Below, piece after piece: positions 10,807 to 22,289 of a stretch of DNA of 64,000 nucleotides. Source of the DNA: Tupaia tana (lineage: Eukaryota > Chordata > Mammalia > Scandentia > Tupaiidae); assembly GCA_026018925.1 (NCBI GenBank), contig JAKSZU010000004.1:110767489-110831488 (forward strand). The letters are read 5' to 3'. Numbering within the stretch: position 1 is the stretch's first letter; the number at the start of each line of letters is the position of its first letter. The translations under genes were made by a program, and so were the position numbers. The notes under the pieces were generated by a model, which was not told the origin of the DNA, did no database searches, and saw only the letters and a program-made list of their open reading frames with translations.

Positions 10807-11084
10807 TTTTTTTTTTTTTTTTTTTTGGAGAGGTTTTTGCTATAGGGCGTGTGCGCTCGCCAGACAGACAGAGAGAGAGAGACAGAGAGACAGAAAGCAA
10901 GAAATCACCCCCCCGGGGGGATGGCCACACCGCAATCCTTTCTCCTCCATTCTCCTCTCGGGATCTCGGGCACGCACGCACACGTGCCCAGCGTGAGTTT
11001 AAGCCGCCGAGTCCGGGACTCGAACCACGGTCGACTATGTGGGAGTCCAGCGACATAGCCATTACGCTATGTTGCTGGTTCCCC
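10807..11084 (-). mobile_element. Young tRNA-SINE, reverse
   Basis: Full length with a long poly(T) start. The 14-base target-site duplication AAGCCAACAGGTTT lies on both sides (10793-10806 and 11085-11098). Confidence 0.92.
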
Positions 11085-11104
11085 AAGCCAACAGGTTTTA
11101 AATC

Positions 11105-11310
11105 TGCCCAGGTGAGACCAGCCATGGTGGTGCTGGTGGCAGGGTGCCACTGTACCAAACTGTAGTTCAGTGTGTGACAAGTTCAGATCCTGGGTCAACC
11201 AGAACACACAGGTGAGCCATGATCCTGGCTGGCTGGGGAGAATCTCGAGACGGTTAGACCCTATTTCTGTCACTCTGCCTTTCGCTAAATACATCAATAT
11301 ATGAAATAAA
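11105..11310 (+). mobile_element. Composite tRNA-like SINE, old
   Basis: The head CCATGGTGGTGCTGGTGGCA, a B-box-like CAAGTTCAGATCCTGGGTC and the tail CTAAATACATC...AAATAAA resemble the other composite elements in the window. The family is uncertain. Confidence 0.45.
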
Positions 11311-11320
11311 ACTCCTTCCC

Positions 11321-11724
11321 TGCCCCAGCCTGCAGGGCACAGGGATGTGGAAGCGACAGTGGACTGAAAAAGAACACACAGACACGCAAGCAGAGAAAGT
11401 GGGGGTTGGGGCCCGGCCTCTCTGATGGAGATCACCACGGCCCTGAGCCGTTCCCAGGTGTATTCTCTGATACGGCAGTAGGGGAGGGGAGCTATCGTCA
11501 CGGCTGTGGAGCACCTTACGTCCTGTGCTTCTTATGTCTCATGGTTCTAAACAAGCGTCCCCTGGCCTTCTCTGACTGATACTCGACTTCCTTTAACTCA
11601 CACTGCCCTGCAGTGTAGACAGCAGTTTACGTCCTTATTTAAAGCTTCCCCCTGCCCTGCAGTGTCAGCGTAAAGATCATACCTACTTTAAAGGTCACTA
11701 GTGCTTAGTCTAGGTCTTCTTTTT
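11321..11724 (-). mobile_element. 3' LTR of the class II provirus
   Basis: This segment pairs with 17619-18321 in the same orientation. Shared runs include CCCTGCAGTGTAGACAGCAG and ACACTGCCCTGCAGTGTAGA. Its outer edge is TGCCCC on the plus strand, the reverse of an LTR ending in GGGGCA. A purine-rich stretch (minus strand CTAGAAAAAGAAG) at the inner edge, about 11720-11735, is a candidate polypurine tract. Compared by eye over ~135 bases, the two LTRs differ at roughly one position in eight, so the provirus is old. Confidence 0.85.
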
Positions 11725-11799
11725 CTAGTTTAAGTCTGTGGGCCTGGATAGCTGGTGTGTGGAGTTCCCCCGAATGATTCTGCAAACTGTGGTCAACAT

Positions 11800-12060
11800 A
11801 CTCAGCGTGGCCAGAAACAACAGAGGAGCTGTAACCAGAACTCCCTGGTCGTTCACCAATTGCTCTGCTTTCTTAATCTGTCCCCGGTTGCGGGGGGGTG
11901 GGGGTGTCTGTGTCGATTTTGCCTTTCTTACTTTCTCATTCACTTTCTTGGGCACCAAAGCTAGGCCCTGCATCTTCTTCCGCATCTGCTTCATCGGCTT
12001 GCCCTCTGGTCGTTCTATCATCCAAAGGTCTCGTGAATTGAGCTGGAATCCACACTGGGT
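11800..12060 (-). pseudogene. env N-terminal remnant
   Basis: A minus-strand frame has a basic, lysine/arginine-rich start. About 40 residues later comes a hydrophobic stretch (LLFLATLSMLTTV), as in the long signal peptide of betaretroviral Env. After about 20 more codons the sequence reaches the 3' LTR, so the receptor-binding and fusion parts are gone. A SINE at 12090 interrupts it upstream. The assignment rests on layout and position. Confidence 0.55.
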
Positions 12061-12089
12061 TCGGTGATGATTCTGAAAAAATACAAGTA

Positions 12090-12351
12090 GGGACCAGCAG
12101 TTGGCGTAATGGCTATGTCGCTGGACTCTCATGTAGTCGACCGTGGTTCGAGTCGGGGACCCTGTGGCTTAAAACTCACGCCGGGCGCGTGTGCACGCGT
12201 GCCCAAGATCCCGAGAGGAGAATGGAGGAGAAGAGATTGCGCCGTGGCCATCCCCCCTGTGGGGTGATTTCTTGCTTTCTATCTCTTTGTCTGTCTGGCG
12301 AGCGCATGCGCCCTATAGCAAAAACCTCTCCAAAAAAAAGAAAAAAAAAAA
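12090..12351 (+). mobile_element. Young tRNA-SINE inside the provirus
   Basis: Full length, with target-site duplication AAAATACAAG. It is inserted between the integrase and env remnants. Confidence 0.92.
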
Positions 12352-12659
12352 TACAAGCACAACCTCGACCCCACCCTCACACTGGGTCGGGTCCCTTCCA
12401 TTCTTCCCATTTCACGTATCGAGATCTAGCTTCTTCTGTCCCTTGGTAACGAATTTCTGCAGCTGCGAGGCCCTCTGATGTAGTATTCAAACAATTTAAA
12501 ATATATAAGGCAAGAGAAAGTTTAGAGTGAGGAGTTACAGGGATTTCCCTACCTCCCCTTTTTTATTTTTCTAATCGTGTCTTTAAACCCTGGTTGGCCC
12601 TTTCTACTATGGCTTGACCTTGAGGACTGTAGTAGGCAAGTGTCACAAAATTGTTAAAA
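12352..12659. other. Provirus interior, pol-env junction
   Basis: By position this should be the end of pol. I could not align it convincingly to a specific domain. Confidence 0.4.
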
Positions 12660-13100
12660 AGCTTGACTAGAGTAAGCTGGGCCGCTGTCCATTCTTACAG
12701 ATCTCAGTTTTCCCGTGACTGCTCTTGCTGCAAGGCATGTGCGACGAGATGTTTGGCCGCTTCTCCTGTCCGTGGAGAAGCGAGAATGAAACCCGAACAG
12801 GTACCCACAGTGACACGTAAGTAACTTTGTCACCCAAAGGGGGCATAAGGACTCGCATCCACGCGCCGAGTGTGATTAGGGGTAAACCTCTAGGATTAAC
12901 TCCCATGGGAAGAGAGGGAAGGAGAGGGACACAATTTGGACGACCTTTGACGAGGTCCCACGCTCGTTGTCCAGTGGCGGCAAACCGTTTGCACAGGGTG
13001 GCAGCATTCGGTGAAGGAGGTCCTGTGAGGGTTTCGCCTGATCTCCAGGAGTTTCTGGGATAACAGCCACAGCGGAGCTTCCGCGTGGTGGTTTCCAAAC
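12660..13100 (-). pseudogene. pol integrase remnant
   Basis: The minus-strand frame contains a stretch resembling the zinc-binding end of retroviral integrase, including PLLPSLPMGVNPRGL. A degenerate core follows (KVTYVSLWVPV, then SHGKTEICKNGQ). The catalytic-core aspartate region is altered and the frame is shifted at least once. This is the clearest protein evidence that the provirus is betaretrovirus-like. Confidence 0.75.
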
Positions 13101-13199
13101 GTAAGAGCTCGCGAGATTAGAAGGAGCCCTTAAATGCCAATGAGGAGTGGGAGTTTACACTTGTGTATTGCCAAGAATAGCAGTTTCCATTTTTTTAAA

Positions 13200-13420
13200 T
13201 AACTGAGACGACGTAACAACTGTCCGAATAGATCCGTGCAGCCTGATGTGGAAGTCTGTTCAGACCGCTTTCACATGCGAAGCTCTGCGCGCTGTGCCGA
13301 GCAGGATGGGTCTCGCAGAGCGCTCGCTTCTTTTTGGGACCAGTCCCCTGCATGCCGCTGCGGGATCCATCGGCAATACCGTCCTCACGATTGAAAGAGG
13401 CGGATGGAGTCGTATAACAT
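13200..13420 (-). pseudogene. pol RNase H remnant
   Basis: Two RNase H landmarks appear on the minus strand: ADGSRSG near 13355-13380 and RIYSDSCYVV near 13208-13240. They match the acidic-residue motifs of retroviral RNase H. Frames around them are broken. Confidence 0.7.
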
Positions 13421-13519
13421 CCGATACGATCCAGGGAAAGTGGACAGGAATGGCTGGAGGACTGGGAAGCCAGGTTAGAGTGGTCCCATTTCTCGTGTAG
13501 GGGCATTGACTTTTCTTAA

Positions 13520-13720
13520 ATCCCGTAACAACCTTCATTTTCCAGATTCTTCTTCTGGATGGCAAAAATAGGAGAGTTCTAAGGGCTAAGAGAAGGCTCG
13601 ACGTGTCCCAGTTTTAGCCGTCCTTGAACAAGTTGTCTGGCGGCCTCAGTCTTTCCCCTGGTTAGGAGTCATCAGTCGGCCCAGACGGGCTCCTTGGAAA
13701 GCCAGGTTATTGGAGCAGCA
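13520..13720 (-). pseudogene. pol reverse transcriptase remnant (N-terminal fingers only)
   Basis: Across frames on the minus strand there are pieces typical of the N-terminal RT fingers (for example RLKLGHVEPS and NSPIFAIQKK), with stops between them. Only about 100 bp separates this from the RNase H remnant. The palm with its catalytic aspartates, and the connection domain, are absent. Confidence 0.7.
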
Positions 13721-13924
13721 GTCCGAAGGATGGGGGATCTACCAAGGGCCCTAACTGAAATTCCCATCTGAATACTTTACCCCTTTGTTGTCTAAGTCTT
13801 GGAATGTTGTGTTATGGGGTTGTCAGCTTTGGGCCGTCTTTCCCAGACCCCGAAATGGCAGAAGACCCTGGCCCAACATAACTGTCACCAATGAAGAAGG
13901 ACTAGATTAAAAAATCCCATTTTT

Positions 13925-14191
13925 GGGGAACCAGCAGTTAGCGTAATGGCTATGTCGCTGGACTCCCATGTAGTCGACCGGGGTTCGCGTCCCGGACCCG
14001 GTGGCTTACAACTCACGCCGGGCGCGTGTGCGTGCGTGCCCAAGATCCCGAGAGGAGAATGGAGGAGAAGGGATTGTGGCGTGACCATGCCCCCTGGGGG
14101 GTGATTTCTCGCTTTCTGTCTCTATGTCTCTCTCTGTCTGTCTGGCGAGCGCACGCGCCCTATAGCGAAAAACCTCTCCAAAAAAAAAAAA
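13925..14191 (+). mobile_element. Young tRNA-SINE inside the provirus
   Basis: Full length. The 16-base target-site duplication AAAATCCCATTTTTGG lies on both sides. Confidence 0.93.
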
Positions 14192-14542
14192 ATCCCATTT
14201 TTGGAAGTACAACTCACCCCCATAAGTTCAAAGGCATTGAGCAAAACATAGGGTTGACACTGTCCCATGGGACCTTCCTTGTCTGTCCTAGTAAAAACAG
14301 CAGAATACTTTGTTAGTGACTTAACATACCCTACCCCTGCCGATGCAGAGTGAGTAAATTCTCAGGCCTGTATCTGCGGCTGTTACTGAAACATCAGCAC
14401 CAGTACCTAAACGTCCCTGAATTCACCCTTGCATGGTTAGAGTACACGGGTCGAGTGTCTTGGATAGCCTGGAGGAGGCAGGCCCGGCCTGAGGATCCAA
14501 ATCCTCATTGTCCTCCAGGCTCTAATCACAGCCCCTTTCAGA

Positions 14543-14930
14543 CTACAGGCAGCGGCGAGCTGTGCCACAGTCAGATTCCAGAAGACGAGTCATTCGAGAG
14601 GCCGAAGCTGAAAACTTGATCCCACTCGGATCATTCCCACTTATTACACCGGGGGTCACTAGTGATTCTTCTAACCGTGCCTGTGGCAAAGGTCCATAAA
14701 CTCCAGTAGGAGCCACCTGAGGGCCCACACTCGGTGTCAGTGCCCAGCTGGAGGTGGGGCCAGGGTCCAGTCCCGCGCTACCTGAGGCTGACCGAGAGCC
14801 ATCTAGCACTGTGGCCGCTAAGCATCCTCGGCCAGAGCCCTGGTGGGTGGTGTCGAAAGAGACACGGCCGCTGCCCCTACTATGTGGCAGGGCCAGGGCT
14901 GGCCCCTCTCCCCGTTTCCGGAGGGTGGAA
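14543..14930 (-). pseudogene. pro/dUTPase-like remnant
   Basis: A 179-codon minus-strand frame here reads GVYGPLPQ near 14695-14715 and TPGVISGNDPSGIK near 14625-14660. The spacing and sequence recall the central and C-terminal dUTPase motifs that betaretroviruses carry next to protease. The catalytic tyrosine/aspartate motif is not intact. I could not find a clear protease DTG motif. Confidence 0.55.
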
Positions 14931-15470
14931 GAGACTTTCCATCTAATCTGCTTTGGACCTACATTCACTAGCCCAGAGTTCGCCTCTGGCACCGGGGCAT
15001 AGTCCTGGCACTTGCGCTGGGCTCCTTTGTCTTTTGGCAATGGGAACCCCTGATGGTTTAGGCACGAGACCGTCCTAAGCAAAGTGTTGTCCTGTCGCCG
15101 TTAAAGCAGTCACCTCTTGGGTTGTTTTGGATTGTTTTTGTAAAGGCAGTGGCCATAGCCATGCCCTGAACTGACAACTCCCCAATACCCTGACATAGTC
15201 TAACGTTATCAGTCACTTGCCCTCCATCCCATGGGGGCTAATAGCGGCCCTACAGGGAGCATTAGCATCTTTCAAAAGCCAATTGTTTTAACAAAATTTG
15301 TCCTGCTTCCGGGTCAGAAATCACCCTCCCTGTGGCTTATGCCAGATGTGATACAAAGTCTCGGTAGGGCTCACTGCGCTCCGGGCGGATGCTCCACAAG
15401 TTCCCTGGCCCTCTGCCTTTTCCTGGAGGTCCCCTCCAACGCCTCAAACAGATTGCATTCATTTGCCGAT
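14931..15470 (-). pseudogene. gag capsid and nucleocapsid remnants
   Basis: Around 15330-15380 on the minus strand PYRDFVSHLA resembles the capsid major homology region. ILLKQLAFE follows at about 15270-15300, as in class II capsids. Nearer 14940-15000 comes a degraded CCHC zinc knuckle (WASECRSKAD in one frame). Stops and frameshifts break all frames. Confidence 0.65.
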
Positions 15471-16021
15471 GTGCTCGTAGGGGGAGTCTGAGCTGAGCGA
15501 CAGCATCAGAGACAGCACCTGTCCCTTACAATACTTCACACGGGACAGGCACCCCATGTCGTTGGTTTCATTTGCCTGATCTCGGGCTTCCTCAGACCAA
15601 CCTGCCACCTTCCATAAACGATAATCACCATCAGCCAAACTGCCTTGCCTAACACCTGCCAGTCACCAGGCAGAAGCCCCGAGTAGCTGACTCTAATACA
15701 GCCGTGGGTACAGCGCCACAGCGCCACACTGCTCCCAGCCGCTTCTACTCCGAGGACTGTCAAGACACAGGCTCATGTTGGCCTGTTGTTCGTCCTGGGT
15801 TATTAGGATCTGGAACCCCCATGACTGGCCACGCTAGTTTAAATCCCAAACCGTCTTCCTGTCTCTCCACTGCACTGTAAGGCTTTCTGAAGAGGGGTCA
15901 CGCACAAAGAAGACCGTCCTTTCCTGGTGTATTCTTCCCTATCCGGGGGGCTCTAAAAGAGGAGCAGTGGGCCCTACCAGGGAGCACACAGCCAAGGGGC
16001 TACAGCTCCCTTGTCCTTGTT
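15471..16021 (-). pseudogene. gag middle region, unassigned
   Basis: By position this should be capsid N-terminal and upstream gag sequence. No motif is clear enough to name. Confidence 0.4.
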
Positions 16022-16294
16022 CTTTTTTTTTGTTTGTTTTTGTTTTTTTTAATGGAGAGGTTTTTGCTATAGGGTGTGTGTGCTGGCCAGAAAAACAGAG
16101 ACAGAGAAACAGAAAGTGAGAAATCACCTCCCGGGGGAATGGCCACGCCGCAATCCCTTCTCCTCCATTCTCCTCTCGGGATCGTGGGCTGCACGCATGC
16201 ACGCGCCCAGTGTGAAGCCACCGGGTCCGGGACTCGAACCATAGTCGATCACATGCGAGTCCAGCAACATAGCCATTTCGCTAACTGCTGGTCC
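16022..16294 (-). mobile_element. Young tRNA-SINE inside the provirus
   Basis: Reverse copy with poly(T)/TTTG start and end CTAACTGCTGGTCCC. The target-site duplication CCCTTGTCCTT flanks it. Confidence 0.9.
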
Positions 16295-17600
16295 CCCCTT
16301 GTCCTTTTTTAACTTAGTTCCGTTAGGACCCACAGTCTCAGGTCTCTCTAGATCTGGGAAACTGTCACTGTCACTATCTGCTGCTGCTTTGCTCTCTCCT
16401 ATCTCAAGACCAACTCTGGCTCTCCAGGCAGCAAGAAGGACATTTCTCTGGGTATCTATTAATCGAGCTTCCAAGCAACCTCCTGGCTCTTCCAGAGGGA
16501 CTCGTCTCAAACATTCCTTAACTAAAGTCCATAATGAGAGAGCAAAAACAGAAATCCTATTGTGGTCGGCAGGAAGCTAGCAATGAGTGGGCGGGCCTAA
16601 GAGAGTAGCAGGACACCTGTCAGTCAGTCCCAGTTTATCAGGAGCTCCAACCAGACCCTCCATGAGATGCCTTCTTCCACCCAGCTCCTGGTGCCCGGAA
16701 GGCCAGGCAAGTACCACTTTTCTTCCTCGGTACCTGAGGAAGACACACGGGGATGGTGGTACACTTCCCTCTCCTCATCCTCATAAATACAGAAAGGCCC
16801 CGCCAGGCATTTTGGTCGACATCCTGATTCCCACCGGGGCAATAAACTAATGGGCAGCTCATCCTGATAAGGACGCGCCTGTTCATGGCTCACACTGGGC
16901 ATGCGGGGTTAGGTCAGCAGTTCCGCAGATTCTTCACCTGTGAGAGAGCCGCAGCAAGTGCAGGAGGAAGCCAGTGAATTCAAATAAATGTTCATTATCA
17001 CCTCTGATGATAAAACTAACACTAGCCAGTTCCAAACGCAGTTGCTATTTAGCAACCTGCCTGCCCGAAGGTCTTTTGGCTGTACTTCTTTTCTAAACCT
17101 TCCTTTCCTATTAAATTCTCTTTCCTACCCACTTCTATTGTGGTCGTGGCTTTACTTTGTGCTTAGGGACAGGCCTCTAGTCTTAGTGATCTGGACCCAG
17201 AGGCCCAACGGCTTCACACGCAGCTCAGTGCCCTCCCCTCCTGTGGCACGGCCTGCCTCCCTGCTGTATACTGTCCCTACCTCGCTCTCCAACCTTGTCT
17301 CGGGTCTCTTCATTTAGTGATCCCTGTTCCGGGAGTCAAGGGCATCACCCGCACAGTCAGGACTTGATCTAACTGCTGACACGAACTTACCGCCCTAGCT
17401 TTTACATACGAAATAACTTTTGGACATCTCTCTCTCCTTAGACAACTGCCCCATGTTTCACACCGGACTGTGAAACAATCTCCTTACTCACTCCTTACCT
17501 TACTCTACCGATTTCTCACTGCGTAGTTCCGGCCGGACTCAGGAGTGTCCACTCACCTGACTGTAGTTCTCCCGTACTCAGGTCCCTATTCATTTCTTCA
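16295..17600 (-). pseudogene. gag 5' region and leader, decayed
   Basis: Between the nested SINE and the primer site lies about 1.3 kb that should be matrix and leader. It has only short frames, and I recognise no motif. Confidence 0.45.
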
Positions 17601-17616
17601 TCCATGCTGGGCACCA
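17601..17616 (-). other. Retroviral primer binding site (lysine tRNA type)
   Basis: On the minus strand TGGTGCCCAGCATGGA follows the 5' LTR by two bases. It differs at a few positions from the usual TGGCGCCCAACGTGGG complementary to tRNA-Lys. The position next to the LTR supports the call. Confidence 0.75.
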
Positions 17617-17618
17617 AA

Positions 17619-18321
17619 TGCCCCGGCCTGCGGGGTGAGGGGATTTGAACCCCGAGTGGAAGCAGCAGTGAATTGAGAAAGAACAGACGCACAAGCAGAG
17701 AAAGTGGGGGTGGGGCAGGCCGGGCGACTCATGGAGATCACGCGGTCCTGAGCCCTTCCCAGGTTTATTCCTTTTTTCTTTTTTTGGAGAGGTTTTTGCT
17801 ACAGCGCACATGTGCTCGTCAGAAAGACAGAGAGAGACAGAGAGACAGAAAGTGAGAAATCACCCCCCAGGGGGGAGGGCCACGCCACAATCCCTTCTCC
17901 TCCATTCTCCTCTCGGGATCTTGGGCACGCACGCACACACGCCTGGCATAAGTTTAAGCCACCAGAACCGGGACTCGAACTGCGGTCGACTACATGGGAG
18001 TCCAGCGACATAGCCATTACACTACCTGCTGGTCCCCCAGGTTTATTCTTTGATACAGCAAGGGAGGAGGAAGAAGCCAGGTATTTTCTATCGTCACAGC
18101 TGTGGAGCATCTTACATCCTGTGGTTCTTGTGTCTCGTGGTCCTAAACAAGCTTCCCCTGGCCTTGTCTGGCTGACACTTGTCTTCCTCTAATTCACACT
18201 GCCCTGCAGTGTAGACAGCAGCTTAGGTCTTTATTTGGTGCCTGCCCTGCAGCGTCGGCATAAAGAGCATATCTACTTTAAGGGCTGCGAGTGCCCAGTC
18301 CAGATCTGGCTGCTCCCTACA
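17619..18321 (-). mobile_element. 5' LTR of the provirus, split by a SINE
   Basis: Partner of 11321-11724. Without the inserted SINE it is about 435 bp. The TTTATT just outside the SINE, in both duplicated flanks, is the LTR polyadenylation signal AATAAA on the minus strand. The outer edge near 18321 is approximate. Confidence 0.83.
17771..18036 (-). mobile_element. Young tRNA-SINE inside the 5' LTR
   Basis: Full-length reverse copy. The target-site duplication CCCAGGTTTATTC duplicates the LTR poly(A) signal region. Confidence 0.93.
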
Positions 18322-19372
18322 CCTCTCTCTCCCCTGCGCCCGCCGGTGACCTCAGTATCAGTCAGAGCACTCGAAGTTGAAGCAGTCATGGGTCTACAGG
18401 CCTGAGGCGGAGCTGGGCCCTGGGGCCTCCTTGCCGTGGCCCACACTGCACAACCGTTGAGATGACTTCATCATACACTGTTTCTCTTGTGTTTTGGGGG
18501 TTATATGTAACTTTGGATTTAATCTCATGTCAACAAAGGTGGTCACAGATTTGTCAACAAGAATCTAAGGGGTGGTGCTCTTAAGGGCACAGAGCAGGGC
18601 CTGGGGTCTGGGTCAGACCAGGAGGTAGTAGGGCCAGGGCAAGTGAAGGCAGGACGTGGGAGAGGCCGTGATAACCAGGCAGATGAGGCCCTGACGTGCA
18701 GTGACAGGGGTGTTGAATGCAGAGCCCTCTGAGGGCTGAGCAGGCTCTGGAACCAGGGCCTAGGTCCTCAGAATCTGCCACTGAACAGGCCAGAGTCTTG
18801 CAGGACACCACTAGCCACTAGGTGGCAGCAGGGGACAGGAGGCCAGGGCCTGCCACAGGGTGGGAGGGCCAGCATGTGGAGACCGGGAATGGCTGCTCTC
18901 CGGGCAGCTTGGTCTGCGGCCCCAGCTATCCCAGCCTCCTGCTCATAACGTGCGCTGGGGTCATCCGTGCAGCCGCCCCACTCCTGCAAGCCACCGCTCA
19001 GCGGTGAAGCGGCCCACGCCCTGCCCTACTGGAGACCTCCGAATGCAGACCCAGGCCAGTTGGCAGGTGGAGCCGAGAAGGGATCCCTCCCCGCCAAGGA
19101 AGGCCTGGGCTCAGCGTCAGAGCCCACCGCCCTCAGCCTCAGGGCCAGGCATGGCCAGAGGCCCTTGGCAGCCTACCCATTGCCCCTCCCTTGGCCACCC
19201 TCAACCCAGAACTGCCTGCCAACCACGCCTCATACAGCCACTCCAGACCCGCTGCTGCTGGGCAGCCACTGGGGGCCAAGGGGGTGTTGGGGGCGGGGAT
19301 AGGGCCGGTGCTCACTTACCAGGTGCTGATGGGCAGGTCCGCCTGCCCCGGCGAGGTGCCCGCCTGCTGAGG
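18322..19372. other. Intergenic sequence upstream of SCGB1C1
   Basis: GC-rich with no SINE. Overlapping open frames in both directions (up to 187 codons) reflect GC content and show no known domain. Proximal regulatory elements of SCGB1C1 presumably lie at its right end. Confidence 0.45.
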
Positions 19373-19378
19373 TATAAA
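19373..19378 (+). promoter_or_regulatory. SCGB1C1: TATA box of SCGB1C1
   Basis: TATAAA lies 47 bp upstream of the start codon, with a GC-rich flank. A start site near 19400-19405 would leave a very short 5' untranslated region, as is usual for secretoglobins. Confidence 0.8.
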
Positions 19379-19419
19379 ACCCAGGGAGCCAGGCCAGAGG
19401 CAGCTCCTGAGACGTGGCC

Positions 19420-20590
<1,171 letters not shown>

Positions 20591-20709
20591 GATGGCCTAA
20601 CTGGACCCCGACGTGGCCCCGAGCAGCCGCAGCACCTGCTACATGAGCCGCCACGGACAAGCGCAGCTCCCACTTCCCCACATGGAATTTCCCCTCGAAC
20701 TGTTTAATC

Positions 20710-20715
20710 AATAAA
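20710..20715 (+). terminator. SCGB1C1: Poly(A) signal of SCGB1C1
   Basis: AATAAA lies 120 bp after the stop codon and is followed by a GT-rich stretch. Confidence 0.9.
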
Positions 20716-20739
20716 GTCTCCGCAGCTCAGGGTCTGGCT

Positions 20740-22277
20740 CCTGTCTCTTCCCCCATGCGGGAATGCACAGAAGGTCATGTCAAGAACACAACCACGCAAG
20801 GAAGACACACATACAGACTCATACATGTAGGCACATGTGCAGGGAACACACATGAGAAAGTAATTCCATACGGAGGGACTCACAGAAACAAGACACACAG
20901 GAGCGGGTCCCAGGGGGATATGCAGGCAGGCACCATGTAAGCAGGTGGACGCACTCGGACCAGGCAGATCGACCAGCAGGTCTGAGGACACAGGGAGAGA
21001 GGCCAGTGGAGGCCGTGGGGGAGACGGAGGCTGCCAGGAGGGAGGGACAAAGAGCCCAAGAGGGAGGACGCGTATGGGGATAGGAGAGACAGACCGGACC
21101 ATGGCCTGCCCTGCCCCGAGACCAGGTGGGGGCCTCTGCACCTGCACACTGCTGCAATGAAAGCCGGGCCCCACGGATGTACACCTCAGCATGGGCTCGC
21201 TCCCAAGTCACCCAAAGAGTCTGCTCAGAGGGGACCCAGTCCCAAGCTGAGCTTTAAGGGGACCACAACTAATGTCAAGAAAAAGTGCACCTGCTCCCAA
21301 GGACACCCAGGGTCCGAGAGGCAGGCTTGGCCAGCCATGCAGCTGGAAGGCAAGGAGGGTCTGAGCAAGGTCAGCTGGGAGAGCAGCACTCCCCTGCCGA
21401 CTCCTGCCCGCCCACAGCCGGCACAGACCCTAACCCTGACGCCGGGTCCTAGGACCCCCAATGGCTGACCTCCTCTGGCTGTTTCCCCATCTCGGTGGTC
21501 CCGACGGAGTGGCAGAGGTGAGTGGGATCTCCACGTTCACTCCTTGGCCACCTGGTGCTGAGTCCTGTGACCTCCTTCATACCACTGTCCTGTCCAGGCC
21601 CCACTGGCCTGGGGCGGGAGGGCCGATGACACGGGCCGGGGCGGGGTCTGCACCGAGGCCTTTGTCTTCATCACAGAGACTGTGATCTAGAACCTGTCGT
21701 CCCACAGAGCCACATTCTAGAGTTCTGGAGCGGGGATGTCTTCCCAATTCTCAGCCCACCCAGGGAGAGAGAGGCCGGTCTCTCCATGCTCCTCCTGCAG
21801 GAACTCCTTGGAACGAAGGCTGTGAGCCGCCGCCCCTGAGGAGGCTGGGTCTGTAGGTTGTTCTGAGAGTTGTCCCTGCACTGAAGAGGTAAAGGCCCCT
21901 CCCCAGCAGTGCTTCCCACCCACGGCAGAGCGTCAGCCCAGCCGGCCCCAGCTCTGCCCACCCCGTTTGCCGAGCGGAGCCCACGGAGCCCACGGCCCTC
22001 TGAATAGGGCGAGCCAGTCCAGGCTCCCTTCAGAGCCAGGCGGGTGGTCCGTCGAGGGCCAGAGTGGTAGCGCCTCCTGGCTGTCCCCAGGGTCTGCCAT
22101 GCCTCATCCCAGGGAGTGGTGACACAAGTGCAAGCCCTCTATTCCAAGCAGAAAGCTCCTGCTGCCCCTCGGAGGAGCTGCAGCTGCTCTGACCCGTCAG
22201 TGCCCGCAGGAGCAAGGTCACGGCTGGGGTGAGGGGAGGGGGGACCTCCAGCACGTGGTCACACCCTCTTCTCACAG
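20740..22277. other. Spacer between SCGB1C1 and ODF3
   Basis: GC-rich unique sequence with no SINE or recognised gene. The 5' untranslated exon(s) and promoter of ODF3 should lie here, but I cannot place them. A splice acceptor (CTTCTCACAG) ends at 22277, 12 bp before the ODF3 start codon. Confidence 0.5.
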
Positions 22278-22289
22278 ACAGAGCCGGCC

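Larger units (their letters stand above)
11321..18321 (-). mobile_element. Endogenous betaretrovirus-like provirus (decayed)
   Basis: Two related LTRs bound about 6 kb of internal sequence. Remnants lie in the standard order on the minus strand: primer site, gag (capsid, nucleocapsid), protease/dUTPase region, reverse transcriptase, RNase H, integrase, and an env start. Every reading frame is broken by stops and frameshifts. The reverse transcriptase core and nearly all of env are missing. Four tRNA-SINEs are inserted, three inside and one in the 5' LTR. A dUTPase-like segment beside pro, a lysine-tRNA primer site and the integrase type point to class II ERVs (the HML/MMTV/IAP side). No part can encode a working protein. 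Confidence 0.88.
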
